Shown here: in pieces, positions 19,138 to 27,875 of the stretch
How the letters are laid out: every line of letters begins with the position of its first letter
How positions within the stretch are numbered: the stretch's first letter is position 1
Assembly (NCBI RefSeq): GCF_003254115.1
Contig: NZ_QKZV01000006.1
Location: 124,001 to 188,000 of the forward strand
DNA from: Hydrotalea sandarakina
Lineage (GTDB): Bacteria; Bacteroidota; Bacteroidia; Chitinophagales; Chitinophagaceae
DNA length: 64,000 bases
Direction of reading: 5' to 3'
The notes under the pieces: generated by a model
The model's input: only the letters and a program-made list of their open reading frames with translations
What the model was told of the DNA's origin: nothing
The model's database searches: none
Made by a program: the position numbers and the translations under genes

Positions 19138-20466
19138 TTAATATTTAATTGTTCCTAATGCTTTTTCAACATCTATTTTACTTTCCAGTAATTGATACAG
19201 CGCATCATAGTAATTAAGTTGGGCAGTACGCAAATCACTTTCTGCAACAATTACATCCAAATAGGTTTTAATACCTGAGTTGTATTGTAATTGTATTGTT
19301 TCATACACATCATTTGCCAATACCAAATTATCCTTTAGTGCATTATAATTAGCCAAATTACCTTTATAGGCAGCCAAAGCATTGGCATATTCGGTATTCA
19401 CCCTGTTCTTTAAAGCAACAACATCCCAACTTAATCTATCAAGCTGCAATTCAGCTTGTTTAATTTGATTCACTCTTTTATTTCCCTGGAATAAAGGCAC
19501 TGAAAATTGTAACCCGATATTTGAGTTGCCTAAGTTTTGAGCATATAACTTTCCAAAATCGTTATTCAAATAGTTAAAATTATAAGTGCCATAAGCGGAA
19601 ATAGTGGGAATGAACCCCCATTTATAATATTTTAAATTGGCTTGCTGTAATTTTTGTTGAGTAACTAATTGCTGATATTCAATTCTATTTTCAAAAAATA
19701 CATTTACCGAAGTGTCAATAAATGCATCTTTTTCCATGGTAGTAGTATCATAACTTAAATGCAAATTGGCTGAGTCGGGGTAGCCCATCAATTCCTTTAA
19801 ATAAACAAACTTTGCCTTTACCAAATCATTTACTTGTTTTCTTTGAGCAATGGTATTGTTTAAAGAAATGGTTGCGCGTTTGTAATCTGTTTTATCAACA
19901 ATTCCGGCTTCGTATTGATGGTAAGAATCTTGCACATTTTTTTGTAAACGGGCTATAGCCAGGTCTAAAACCTCAACTTGCTTCTCTGTTAGTAATACAT
20001 CATAAAAAGCCTTACTAACATTAACGGTAACGTCAATTTTATTGCTGGTTGTATTTTGTTTTACTTGGGTTCGAACTTGATGTGCAGTTTGACTGGCTAA
20101 TAAAGCATCACGATTAAAAATATTTTGATTTAAGCTTAAGCCTAAATTAGAAGCATTAGTTGTTCCATTTCTTACGTAATTACCGCCAAAATAAAATGCC
20201 GGCAATTGAAAATTATGTTGAAGATAATAGCTGGCAGATAATTGAGGGTACCAATCGGCTAATTTAGTTTGAATGGTTTTTTCAACAATTTGCTCATCTA
20301 AAATAGATTGTTGAAGCAATGGTTGATGCTGCAAAGCATATTGCACACAGGCTTGTAGCGTTGCCTGAGCTAATGTATCGGTATTAGTAGTCTTTGTAGA
20401 ATGCTGGGTATACCCAAATTGCACGGCAAACAAACCCAATACAGATAAAAATAATAATCTATTCAT
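19138..20466 (-). CDS. TolC family outer-membrane efflux channel
   Basis: This 442-residue outer-membrane factor has a signal peptide (MNRLLFLSVLGLFAVQFGYTQ) and two outer_efflux repeats. The hallmark helical segments are present: SKAFYDVLLTEKQVEVLDLAIARL in the first half and DVYETIQLQYNSGIKTYLDVIVAES in the second, with the family ending QLNYYDALYQLLESKIDVEKALG. It is the promoter-proximal gene of the operon, 18 bp before the adaptor. A perfect -7 box lies about 100 bp upstream. Confidence 0.94.
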   Translation of the reverse strand: MNRLLFLSVLGLFAVQFGYTQHSTKTTNTDTLAQATLQACVQYALQHQPLLQQSILDEQIVEKTIQTKLADWYPQLSASYYLQHNFQLPAFYFGGNYVRNGTTNASNLGLSLNQNIFNRDALLASQTAHQVRTQVKQNTTSNKIDVTVNVSKAFYDVLLTEKQVEVLDLAIARLQKNVQDSYHQYEAGIVDKTDYKRATISLNNTIAQRKQVNDLVKAKFVYLKELMGYPDSANLHLSYDTTTMEKDAFIDTSVNVFFENRIEYQQLVTQQKLQQANLKYYKWGFIPTISAYGTYNFNYLNNDFGKLYAQNLGNSNIGLQFSVPLFQGNKRVNQIKQAELQLDRLSWDVVALKNRVNTEYANALAAYKGNLANYNALKDNLVLANDVYETIQLQYNSGIKTYLDVIVAESDLRTAQLNYYDALYQLLESKIDVEKALGTIKY

Positions 20467-20566
20467 ATATCTCTTTAATTGCGAATTGACAACTGACTTG
20501 CTTTTCAGAAAGGCAATTGATAATTTTACTTTATAAAAATTTAATGGAGAATTGGTGAAAGAATTG

Positions 20567-20574
20567 CAAAGTTA
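20567..20574 (-). promoter_or_regulatory. -7 promoter box of the drug-efflux operon
   Basis: The minus strand reads TAACTTTGC, an exact TAnnTTTG match with the commonly following C. It implies an RNA leader of roughly 95 nt before the tolC-family ATG at 20466. No canonical -33 at 19-21 bp spacing is seen. Confidence 0.5.
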
Positions 20575-20630
20575 AAAGTTTAAACACCAAAAAAAGAAAT
20601 AATTATTTGAACGGTTAGTTGATGATTATC

Positions 20631-20662
20631 AAAAAAAAACCGGCACCATTTGGTTGCCGGTT
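20631..20662 (-). terminator. Strong rho-independent terminator of the cold-shock gene
   Basis: On the minus strand, aaccggcaacc pairs with ggtgccggtt and is followed by about nine Ts. It lies 23 bp after the stop codon of the cold-shock gene. Confidence 0.85.
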
Positions 20663-20684
20663 CAATAAGGCTTGAACAGATATT

Positions 20685-20888
20685 TTAAACTATTCTTTTA
20701 ACATTAACTGCATTTAAACCTTTGCGACCTTCCTGTACATCGAATTCAACTTTATCGTTGGCTTCAATTTGGTCAATTAAACCATTTGCATGTACGAAAG
20801 TTTCTTTGTTTGAATCATCATGCTTGATAAATCCAAATCCTTTTTCTTCATTAAAGAACTTTACAGTTCCTGTGATTTTTGTACTCAT
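20685..20888 (-). CDS. Cold-shock domain protein (CspA family)
   Basis: This 67-residue single OB-fold protein binds single-stranded nucleic acid and acts as an RNA chaperone. Both RNA-binding motifs are present: RNP1 KGFGFIKHD and RNP2 ETFVHA. The usual start TGTVKFFNEEKGFGFI and end GLNAVNVKRI match the family at normal length. It is monocistronic: a strong terminator follows, and the terminator of the DUF4382 gene lies upstream. About 110 bp of AT-rich DNA precede the gene. TACCTTGC on the minus strand near 20920 could be a degenerate -7 box. Confidence 0.96.
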   Translation of the reverse strand: MSTKITGTVKFFNEEKGFGFIKHDDSNKETFVHANGLIDQIEANDKVEFDVQEGRKGLNAVNVKRIV

Positions 20889-20990
20889 TGTAAAAATTAA
20901 AAAAAATAAATAATGAGTGCAAGGTAGTCTTTAAATAGCTACCATCCTAATTAATTATTTTTTTAAAGCCAATTTTGGTTCAACTTTTAC

Positions 20991-21040
20991 AAATAACAAA
21001 CAAAAAAGCACCCAAGTTGCAAGCTCAGGTGCCTGTTATT
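20991..21040 (-). terminator. Terminator of the DUF4382 gene
   Basis: On the minus strand, gcacc pairs with ggtgc (21008-21012 and 21028-21032) and is followed by six Ts. An outer arm, caaataac with gttatttg, extends the structure. It lies about 20 bp after the DUF4382 stop. Confidence 0.7.
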
Positions 21041-21058
21041 TGTTAAATGACACTAAAA

Positions 21059-21925
21059 TTATTGATGCAGTTGAATAACACCCACATTCACATTATTGTG
21101 ACCGCTGATAGTTATATTATTAATGGTAGTATCCTTATAACCGTTTGATGTATTGACAAACATACTATAGGTGCCACTTGCCAAACCACGCACTTTAAAC
21201 TGTCCGTTTTTGTTAGGCAACGCGTAGGCCGTATCGGTTCCGCTGTAAATACTTATGACCGGATACGCATTTTGCGGCAATACTGTCCCTGAAATACTAC
21301 CGGTAGTTGGAACTGCAAAGAAGTGGAATACCGGTCTCAAATAAAATTGATTATTCCATTGAATAACAGAACGTGCTACATCAAAATCTAACCAAAGTTG
21401 AAATGAATTAGGTTGATATTCATCCCATTCACCTCCACGAAGTTGAATTAAAACATAATTATTGGTTCCCGGGAATAAATTAAGTGGATAAGTAACACTA
21501 TCTTTTACTAATGAATTTTGAGTACCTAAACTAATTCTAATTAAACGAACCGTTCCGGCTTTAATGTTAGCTGAAGCAAGTAAAGTGTCAACACCATTAC
21601 TTAAAGAAAGAATATCATAAACGCCTGGCTGAACATTTAAATTTTCCCAAATAAAGCTTCCTTCCGGGTGGCGAACTCTATCATTACAACCTACCTGATT
21701 CCAGTTAGTGGTGTCATTATTTCTTGTATTGGTCGAAGTATCAACCAACACCATAACGGAATCAATATCTAAATAAACATGATCAAAAAAACCAGGCCCA
21801 TCCGTCATATACAAACTTACTTGCTGAGTTCCAGGGGGCACCTGCATGGAAGTACTTTTTGAACAAGCTACCCAAGTAAATACGGCTGATACAATCAGCA
21901 CTGCAATTGCGATTTTGTTTTTCAT
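21059..21925 (-). CDS. DUF4382 domain lipoprotein
   Basis: The predicted product is a 288-residue cell-envelope lipoprotein. From ATG 21925 it has a hydrophobic signal and lipobox WVAC (Cys21). The DUF4382 core starts with VSLYMTDGPGFFDHVYLDIDSV, the family hallmark. A C-terminal carboxypeptidase-regulatory-like Ig domain follows (GSISGTVLPQNAYPVISIYSG ... GQFKVRGLASGTYSMFVN). An in-frame start 75 bp upstream is rejected because it would bury the lipoprotein signal. Function is unknown; members are surface or periplasmic and often have Ig-like tails. It is monocistronic with its own terminator. Confidence 0.87.
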   Translation of the reverse strand: MKNKIAIAVLIVSAVFTWVACSKSTSMQVPPGTQQVSLYMTDGPGFFDHVYLDIDSVMVLVDTSTNTRNNDTTNWNQVGCNDRVRHPEGSFIWENLNVQPGVYDILSLSNGVDTLLASANIKAGTVRLIRISLGTQNSLVKDSVTYPLNLFPGTNNYVLIQLRGGEWDEYQPNSFQLWLDFDVARSVIQWNNQFYLRPVFHFFAVPTTGSISGTVLPQNAYPVISIYSGTDTAYALPNKNGQFKVRGLASGTYSMFVNTSNGYKDTTINNITISGHNNVNVGVIQLHQ

Positions 21926-22211
21926 TTCGGTAAAATTTTTAAAGTAAAAATCATTACATGGATATAGTTTAAATTTTATTTTCAAAAATTGAGCCATCAT
22001 TTTTGTAATAGATAGTTACAAAAATTAATCGTTGCCTTTGTTGAATTAAAATGCAATTAAAACTTTTGACAAAAAATATGTTAATGAATTGATAATGCTC
22101 AAAAAGTTGATGAAAAGCTTTTATAAAAGCGGAATAATCAAAAAAATTCTTGCGGAGTTAAGGTGGAAAATGTAGTTTGCTTTATAAATTTTTATTTAAA
22201 ATAATTTTAAT

Positions 22212-23006
22212 ATGAAAAATCTATTATTGAAAACGTTCTTTATTTTGATTTTAACCAGTACACTTAGCAATTGTCTAAAAGCACAAACAAATCAAAAAGG
22301 CAAAGAATTTTATTTAATTAAGGTATATCATTGCAACGCCAATGAACAAGTAAATGCTGTACTAGATTACTTAGAAAAAGCTTATTTGCCGGCCGCACAT
22401 AAAATGGGTTTTAAACCCATTGGTGTTTTTACACGCTTTGATAATGATACTGCTACTGATAAAAGAGTTTATGTGTTTGTTCCATCACAAAATGTAGCAT
22501 CCTTATTATTATTAGATGACGCCATTGTAAAAGATGCTAACGTTCAAACCAAAGGGAAAAATTATTTACAAGCTGCCTACAATCAGCCACCTTACAGGCG
22601 TATCGAAACAATTGTTTTAACTGCATTTAAAGACCATCCCTTATTTGCATTGCCCAAACTTACAGGTCCACTCACTGAACGCATATATGAATTAAGAAGT
22701 TATGAAGGATCTAATGAAACTTTTTATCACCAAAAAGTAAAAATGTTTAATGAAGGGGGTGAGATAAACATTTTTAAAAGACTAAATTTTAATGCAGTTT
22801 TTTATGCAGAAGTATTGAGCGGATGTCATATGCCCGACTTAATGTACATGACCACCTTTAATAATATGGCAGATAGAGATGCTCACTGGAAATTATTTGG
22901 TAATGATCCGGAATGGAAGAAGTTATCAGCAATGCCGGAATATGACCATACTGTTTCTACCGCCAATATATATTTGTTACATCCTGCTGCATTTTCTGAT
23001 TTTTAA
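22212..23006 (+). CDS. Secreted NIPSNAP family protein
   Basis: The 264-residue product has a signal peptide (MKNLLLKTFFILILTSTLSNCLKAQ) and two ferredoxin-like NIPSNAP repeats. The second is clearest: ERIYELRSYEGSNETFYHQKVKMFNEGGEINIFKRL. It is followed by DLMYMTTFNNMADRDAHWKLFGNDPEWKKL, which matches the bacterial NIPSNAP ending. No enzymatic function is established for these proteins. Export is inferred from the signal sequence. It is a single gene that converges on the S9 peptidase and shares a terminator with it. Confidence 0.9.
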   Translation: MKNLLLKTFFILILTSTLSNCLKAQTNQKGKEFYLIKVYHCNANEQVNAVLDYLEKAYLPAAHKMGFKPIGVFTRFDNDTATDKRVYVFVPSQNVASLLLLDDAIVKDANVQTKGKNYLQAAYNQPPYRRIETIVLTAFKDHPLFALPKLTGPLTERIYELRSYEGSNETFYHQKVKMFNEGGEINIFKRLNFNAVFYAEVLSGCHMPDLMYMTTFNNMADRDAHWKLFGNDPEWKKLSAMPEYDHTVSTANIYLLHPAAFSDF

Positions 23007-23021
23007 TATTTTAATCACAAT

Positions 23022-23055
23022 AAAAAAGGGCAGTTTTAAATGGCTGCCCTTTTAT
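23022..23055. terminator. Bidirectional terminator between convergent genes
   Basis: A 10-bp stem (aaaagggcag / ctgccctttt; 23024-23033 and 23044-23053) has T runs on both strands and sits between the NIPSNAP and S9 peptidase stops. Confidence 0.85.
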
Positions 23056-23063
23056 AATTCCCG

Positions 23064-25046
23064 TTATTTCAAATATTGGTGAAACCAATTTAAATACCGC
23101 TCTAATCTATCTACCTGATAAGAAGGCTTAACAATACCATGGTGTTGTCCCGGATAAATGACCAGCTCGGTAGGAACTCCAACTGACTTTAATGCTTGAT
23201 ACATTTGTTCTGCACCAATTGTAGGTACATTAAAATCTTTTTCACTGGCCATGAACAATGTGGGAGTTGTGATTTTATTCACATGAAAAAATGGATAAGA
23301 TAATGCCATCCATTTTTCAGGATGCTCCCACGGTTTGCCCAATTCGGTTTCATATTGTGTAATATATTGGTCGAAACCATACATACTTAATTGTAAAGAA
23401 CTACCTGCACCACTGGCTGCCGCTTTAAACCGGTTGTCGGTAGCAATGGTATAATTGGTTGATATTCCGCCATAGCTCCAACCACCAATACCCATTCTAT
23501 TGCCATCAATTTTACCGGTTTTAATTAAATAATCAGCGGCACCAATAATATCCATTACTTCCTTATTTCCCCAATCGGCATAAATAGCTTTTATATACGC
23601 CAACCCACTACCGTTACTTCCTCTATAATTTACGCCAACCACTGCAAAATTGCCTGCTGCTAATACTTGACGTGTAAAATCAAAAGCATAATCATCTTGT
23701 GCCACCGGGCCACCATGTATATAAAAAATTGCAGGTAATTTATTATTGTTACTACCGGAAGGTGTAAATAAGATACATGGAACTTTGGTGCCATCTTTAC
23801 TGGTTGAAGTAAATCCTTCTACCTTAGCCAAATTAACATATTGCATCCAATCATCATTCATATGCGACACTTGATGAAAAGTATTTCCTTCAATAACTGC
23901 TACTTCATAAGGATGATAGGGATCACTCCATAATGCCACCATTTGAGTATGATTATTACTCATATTCAATCTTTCCAAACAAAAAGTACCTTCAACTAAT
24001 GGCTGTATTTTTTTTGTAGCCACTTCAACTTGGGCCAAATATTTCTTCCTGTCATCAGTAACCAAACAATAAATATATTTTCCATCGGCTGCCCATTGTT
24101 GATTCGATACCGGCCTATCCACTGCAGTAGTTAGCAAAACAGGTGTACCACCTTTAGCAGGAACGATGGCTAAAATATTTTGACCATACATGGTAAAAGG
24201 TAAATTACTGCTGGATTGCAAATAAGCAATGTAATTCCCATCGGGGCTCCATATAGGCCTCACATCGCTACCTGCCCAAGTAGTAAGTTGCAGAGGTTGT
24301 GCATTTTTTTCGGCATTCATTACCCATATGTCCGTATTGTCATTTTTGTCAGGATCAGTAGTATGGTTACTTACAAATGCAATTTTTTTACCATCGGGGC
24401 TCCATGCCGGCATGGTTTCATCAAAATTACCTGAGGTTAGTGTGTCTAATTTTTCGGTAGCCACATCTAACACATACAAATGTGTATGTCTGTTATCTAA
24501 ATAACCTGATTGATCATCTTTAAAATGATAGCGATTAATAACGTAAGGTTTTCTGGTTTTTGTAGCTGCAGTATCTGAATAATCAGGATCCTGCATGCTA
24601 ATTAAAATTTTTTTCCCATCGGGGCTCCAAGCATATTCTTCTAAATCTCCTTTTAAATGGCTTATTTGCTTGGCTTCACCACCACGTCTATCCAATAACC
24701 AAATTTGCGATTGCGTGTTCCCCATTCTTGAAGAAATGAATGATAGATATTTTCCATCAGGGCTCCATCTTGGCATTGTTTCCGCATCAGGGGTATTTGT
24801 CAATTGCACAGTTTGATGGCCATCCCAACTAACCATCCAAATATCTGTATTACGTTTGTCTTTTGCACTATCAGCCTTGCTAACGGTGTAGGCTATCCAT
24901 TTCCCTTCAGGCGATACTTGAGGATCACCCACATTAATCAGTTTATAAACATCGTTGGGCAACAAATTCCTATTCATAGGCCCTTGCGCCAACACAAAAC
25001 AATTTGCACCCAACATAAGTGCTACAGATAACATCCATTTTTTCAT
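23064..25046 (-). CDS. S9 family peptidase (acylaminoacyl-peptidase/DPP-like)
   Basis: This exported serine peptidase has a signal peptide (MKKWMLSVALMLGANCFVLAQ), a beta-propeller and an alpha/beta hydrolase domain. The propeller carries PD40 repeats of the type WSPDGKxIAF, encoded by near-identical ctccatcggggctcc-like DNA near 24240, 24390, 24620 and 24755. The catalytic domain has Ser524 in GIGGWSYGG, an Asp in ASEKDFNVP, and His in YPGQHHGI. At 660 residues it has the usual length. The role is probably release of short peptides or acyl-peptides in the periplasm. It is monocistronic, with the shared terminator downstream. Confidence 0.95.
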   Translation of the reverse strand: MKKWMLSVALMLGANCFVLAQGPMNRNLLPNDVYKLINVGDPQVSPEGKWIAYTVSKADSAKDKRNTDIWMVSWDGHQTVQLTNTPDAETMPRWSPDGKYLSFISSRMGNTQSQIWLLDRRGGEAKQISHLKGDLEEYAWSPDGKKILISMQDPDYSDTAATKTRKPYVINRYHFKDDQSGYLDNRHTHLYVLDVATEKLDTLTSGNFDETMPAWSPDGKKIAFVSNHTTDPDKNDNTDIWVMNAEKNAQPLQLTTWAGSDVRPIWSPDGNYIAYLQSSSNLPFTMYGQNILAIVPAKGGTPVLLTTAVDRPVSNQQWAADGKYIYCLVTDDRKKYLAQVEVATKKIQPLVEGTFCLERLNMSNNHTQMVALWSDPYHPYEVAVIEGNTFHQVSHMNDDWMQYVNLAKVEGFTSTSKDGTKVPCILFTPSGSNNNKLPAIFYIHGGPVAQDDYAFDFTRQVLAAGNFAVVGVNYRGSNGSGLAYIKAIYADWGNKEVMDIIGAADYLIKTGKIDGNRMGIGGWSYGGISTNYTIATDNRFKAAASGAGSSLQLSMYGFDQYITQYETELGKPWEHPEKWMALSYPFFHVNKITTPTLFMASEKDFNVPTIGAEQMYQALKSVGVPTELVIYPGQHHGIVKPSYQVDRLERYLNWFHQYLK

Positions 25047-25235
25047 GCAACTATTTTTTAACTGTTAATGGTTGAAAACAACTCCCATTTTGCAAATGTG
25101 TATTTGCATCTCAAATGCAGGGAATAAATTTTAAGTAAATATATTGCAAATCAATTGTAAGCATTTACCATTCATACAAATTAATGAATATACTTTTAGC
25201 CAAATGAAATAACTTCAGCAATTAAATATAAAACC

Positions 25236-27110
25236 ATGCAGCGCATTATTTTCAGCCTTTTAATTGTGATGACATTGGGCACACAACTGATAGCACAACA
25301 ATTGTATATGCCCAGAAACATTAAAAAAGCTTACGAACAAAAAACACGCTCTTTTAATGGCATGCCGGGAAGCCGCTATTGGCAAAACTCAGGCAATTAC
25401 TCTATCAATCTGCAATTGCAACCACCTTCCAGAACAGTAAATGGCCAAGAAGACATTACTTATTTTAATAACAGCCCTGACACTTTACCCTACCTTATCA
25501 TTAAATTAATTTTAAACATCCATAAACCCGGTGTAGTTAGGTATGGCGATGTAAGCGACGACTATTTAACCTCCGGTGTTCACATTGATGAAGTAACTGT
25601 AAACGGGAACAAAGTTGATTGGAAAGACCCCAAATATCACAGCACCTGGCAAGTTTTACATTTAAAAGAAAAACTCTTTCCTAAAGATTCTGTTCAATTA
25701 CATTTTAAATGGCATTTCAATGCCTCAATTGAAAGTGGTCGTGAAGGCATGATTGATTCTACCACTTATTACTTGGCTTATTTCTATCCCCGAGTAGCAG
25801 TTTATGATGATTATAATGGATGGGATACCGAGGATTTTACTGATCAACAAGAATTTTATAATGATTTCAATAATTACAAGCTTTCAGTTACCGCACCCAA
25901 AAATTTTGTTGTTTGGGCTACAGGCAATTTGTTGAATGAAAAAGAGGTATTATTACCCAATATATATAATCGTTTACAACAAGCTCAAGAATCTGACTCA
26001 ACAATACACATAGCAACATTAAATGAAATGCTGAACGGTAAAGTAACGCAACCTACTACCAATACATGGAGGTTTAGTGCAGAAAATATAACTGATATGG
26101 CTTTGTGTATAAGTGATCATTTTGTTTGGGATGCTGCCAGTGTTATGGTTGCGCCTAACAGAAAAAGAGTGAGTGTGCAAGCTGCTTATAATGATACTGC
26201 TAAAGATTTTCATGAAATGGTACAATTTGCACACCATGCCCTTAGTTGGTTTTCGAAATATTGGCCCGGTGTTGCATATCCTTTTCCTAAAATGACTGTT
26301 TGCCAAGGATATGCCGACATGGAATATCCCATGATGGTGAATGACGGCACCAACAAAAATCTAACTTTTTCGCGTTTAGTTGCAGAACACGAAATTGCTC
26401 ATACCTATTTTCCATTTTACATGGGCATAAACGAAAATCGTTTTGCTTTTATGGATGAAGGTTGGGCTACTACTTTTGAATACTTGATTGGTCAATCAGA
26501 TGTAGGCGAAGAAAAAGCAGCCGATTTTTATAAAAGTTTTAGAGTGAAAGATTGGATTGAAGACCCTGCTGCTGAAGAAGACTTACCTATTATTACACCT
26601 GCTAATGTTTTAAGAAATGCTGCTTATGGTAACAATGCTTATGGTAAGGCTTCATTAGGTTATTTAGCGGTAAAAGATATGTTGGGCGATTCATTGTTTA
26701 AGCACTGTTTACATACTTATATGAATCGTTGGCATGGCAAACACCCCATTCCATGGGATTTCTTTTATTCATTTAATGACGCTGCTAAACAAAATTTGAA
26801 TTGGTTTTGGCAAAACTGGTATTTCACCAATGGATACATTGATTTGTCTATACAATCAGTTAAAAAAACAACAAAAGGATATGTGGTTGTTATTAACAAT
26901 ATTGGTGGATTTGATGCGCCATTTGATTTGAAAATTACCTATACAGATGGAACCACAGCCAAACAACACCATACAGCTATGATTTGGAAAAACAACGAAA
27001 AACAAGCAACCATTAACTTAAACACCGCAAAACCCATTCAATCTGTATTAATAGACGGCGGTATATTTATGGATGCGAATACAAAGGATAATGAGTGGCG
27101 TGTAAAATAA
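25236..27110 (+). CDS. M1 family metallopeptidase
   Basis: This zinc aminopeptidase-like protein has a signal peptide (MQRIIFSLLIVMTLGTQLIAQ). The zinc site is HEIAH at residues 385-389 with Glu408 in MDEGWATT, the HExxH-x18-E spacing of M1. The usual exopeptidase motif GxMEN is altered to GYADMEYP, as in several secreted Bacteroidota M1 proteins, so strict aminopeptidase activity is not assured. The C-terminal part has an Ig-like domain (IDLSIQSVKKTTKGYVVVINNIGG). It is 624 residues, monocistronic, and followed by a bidirectional terminator. Confidence 0.94.
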   Translation: MQRIIFSLLIVMTLGTQLIAQQLYMPRNIKKAYEQKTRSFNGMPGSRYWQNSGNYSINLQLQPPSRTVNGQEDITYFNNSPDTLPYLIIKLILNIHKPGVVRYGDVSDDYLTSGVHIDEVTVNGNKVDWKDPKYHSTWQVLHLKEKLFPKDSVQLHFKWHFNASIESGREGMIDSTTYYLAYFYPRVAVYDDYNGWDTEDFTDQQEFYNDFNNYKLSVTAPKNFVVWATGNLLNEKEVLLPNIYNRLQQAQESDSTIHIATLNEMLNGKVTQPTTNTWRFSAENITDMALCISDHFVWDAASVMVAPNRKRVSVQAAYNDTAKDFHEMVQFAHHALSWFSKYWPGVAYPFPKMTVCQGYADMEYPMMVNDGTNKNLTFSRLVAEHEIAHTYFPFYMGINENRFAFMDEGWATTFEYLIGQSDVGEEKAADFYKSFRVKDWIEDPAAEEDLPIITPANVLRNAAYGNNAYGKASLGYLAVKDMLGDSLFKHCLHTYMNRWHGKHPIPWDFFYSFNDAAKQNLNWFWQNWYFTNGYIDLSIQSVKKTTKGYVVVINNIGGFDAPFDLKITYTDGTTAKQHHTAMIWKNNEKQATINLNTAKPIQSVLIDGGIFMDANTKDNEWRVK

Positions 27111-27114
27111 ACTC

Positions 27115-27155
27115 AATAAAAAAGCCTGTGATGTTTTCTTCACAGGCTTTCGTTT
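27115..27155. terminator. Bidirectional terminator
   Basis: A perfect 11-bp stem (aaagcctgtga / tcacaggcttt; 27121-27131 and 27140-27150) lies between the convergent M1 peptidase and DsbA-like genes, with A/T runs on both sides. Confidence 0.88.
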
Positions 27156-27173
27156 AAAATTATTCAACTATTA

Positions 27174-27761
27174 TTATGCACGCTTTTTAGCAACTTTTTT
27201 AGCAGTTTTTGCAGATGAACCATGCTCAGCCAAAATCGCATCAATAGCTTTTGAAAATGCAGCTAAAGTAATAGCGTCAGTATATTTAACATCATTCAAG
27301 AAAAAGGTAGGAACTTCTTTAACACCTTTTTGTTGACCAAAACTAATATCACCACGCACTTGCCACCCAAAAGTAGAATTCATTAAATCATCTAAAAATA
27401 CTTTACTGGTAACACCGGCATCACGGGCATAAGATTTTAGGGTAATAGTGCCCAAATTATGTCTATGTTCAAACAATAAATTATGCATTTCCCAAAATTT
27501 GCCTTCCTGTCCTGCAGCTATTGCCGCTTCACCCGCTTTTAAAGCACGTTGATGAATATTCGTTAATGGGAAGTGACGGAAGTTTAATTTTACCTCATTG
27601 GGATATTTCGCTAAAACTTGTTTTACTACCTCATTTGCAGCGGCACAAGCATCACTTTCATAATCACCAAACATCATTAAAGTTATCGGAGCATCAGCTT
27701 TACCTACGAATATGTCTTTGGGCTCAATAATCACCAAGGCTTCTTTGGGTTTCATAGCCAT
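27174..27761 (-). CDS. DsbA-like thioredoxin-fold protein with S-x-x-C site and Lys-rich tail
   Basis: The 195-residue chain aligns with the DsbA/DSBA_4 fold: DAPITLMMFGDYE, the helical insertion (FRHFPLTNIHQRALKAGEAA ... GKFWEMHNLLF) and the cis-Pro loop VPTFFLN. The redox motif, normally DYxCPYC, reads DYESDAC, so the first Cys is Ser and only the second remains. Without the N-terminal Cys it should not act as a normal disulfide oxidant or reductase. There is no signal peptide, so it is probably cytoplasmic. It ends in a Lys/Ala repeat tail (KTAKKVAKKRA) like those of nucleic-acid-binding proteins. A -7-like TACTTTGC lies near 27820. Confidence 0.88.
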   Translation of the reverse strand: MAMKPKEALVIIEPKDIFVGKADAPITLMMFGDYESDACAAANEVVKQVLAKYPNEVKLNFRHFPLTNIHQRALKAGEAAIAAGQEGKFWEMHNLLFEHRHNLGTITLKSYARDAGVTSKVFLDDLMNSTFGWQVRGDISFGQQKGVKEVPTFFLNDVKYTDAITLAAFSKAIDAILAEHGSSAKTAKKVAKKRA

Positions 27762-27875
27762 TTGTCATGCATTTTATCAATCAGAAAAAGTAAAAATTCC
27801 TCTATTATTTCGAATTTTGGCGCAAAGTAGCATAATTAATGCAAAAACAATCAAATATTTTTTTTATTATTATAA

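Noticed and set aside
24235-24770. Near-identical short DNA repeats (catcggggctcca type) spaced 120-230 bp apart
   Set aside because: They encode the WSPDGK motif of successive PD40 propeller repeats in the S9 peptidase. They are protein repeats, not a CRISPR array or mobile element.
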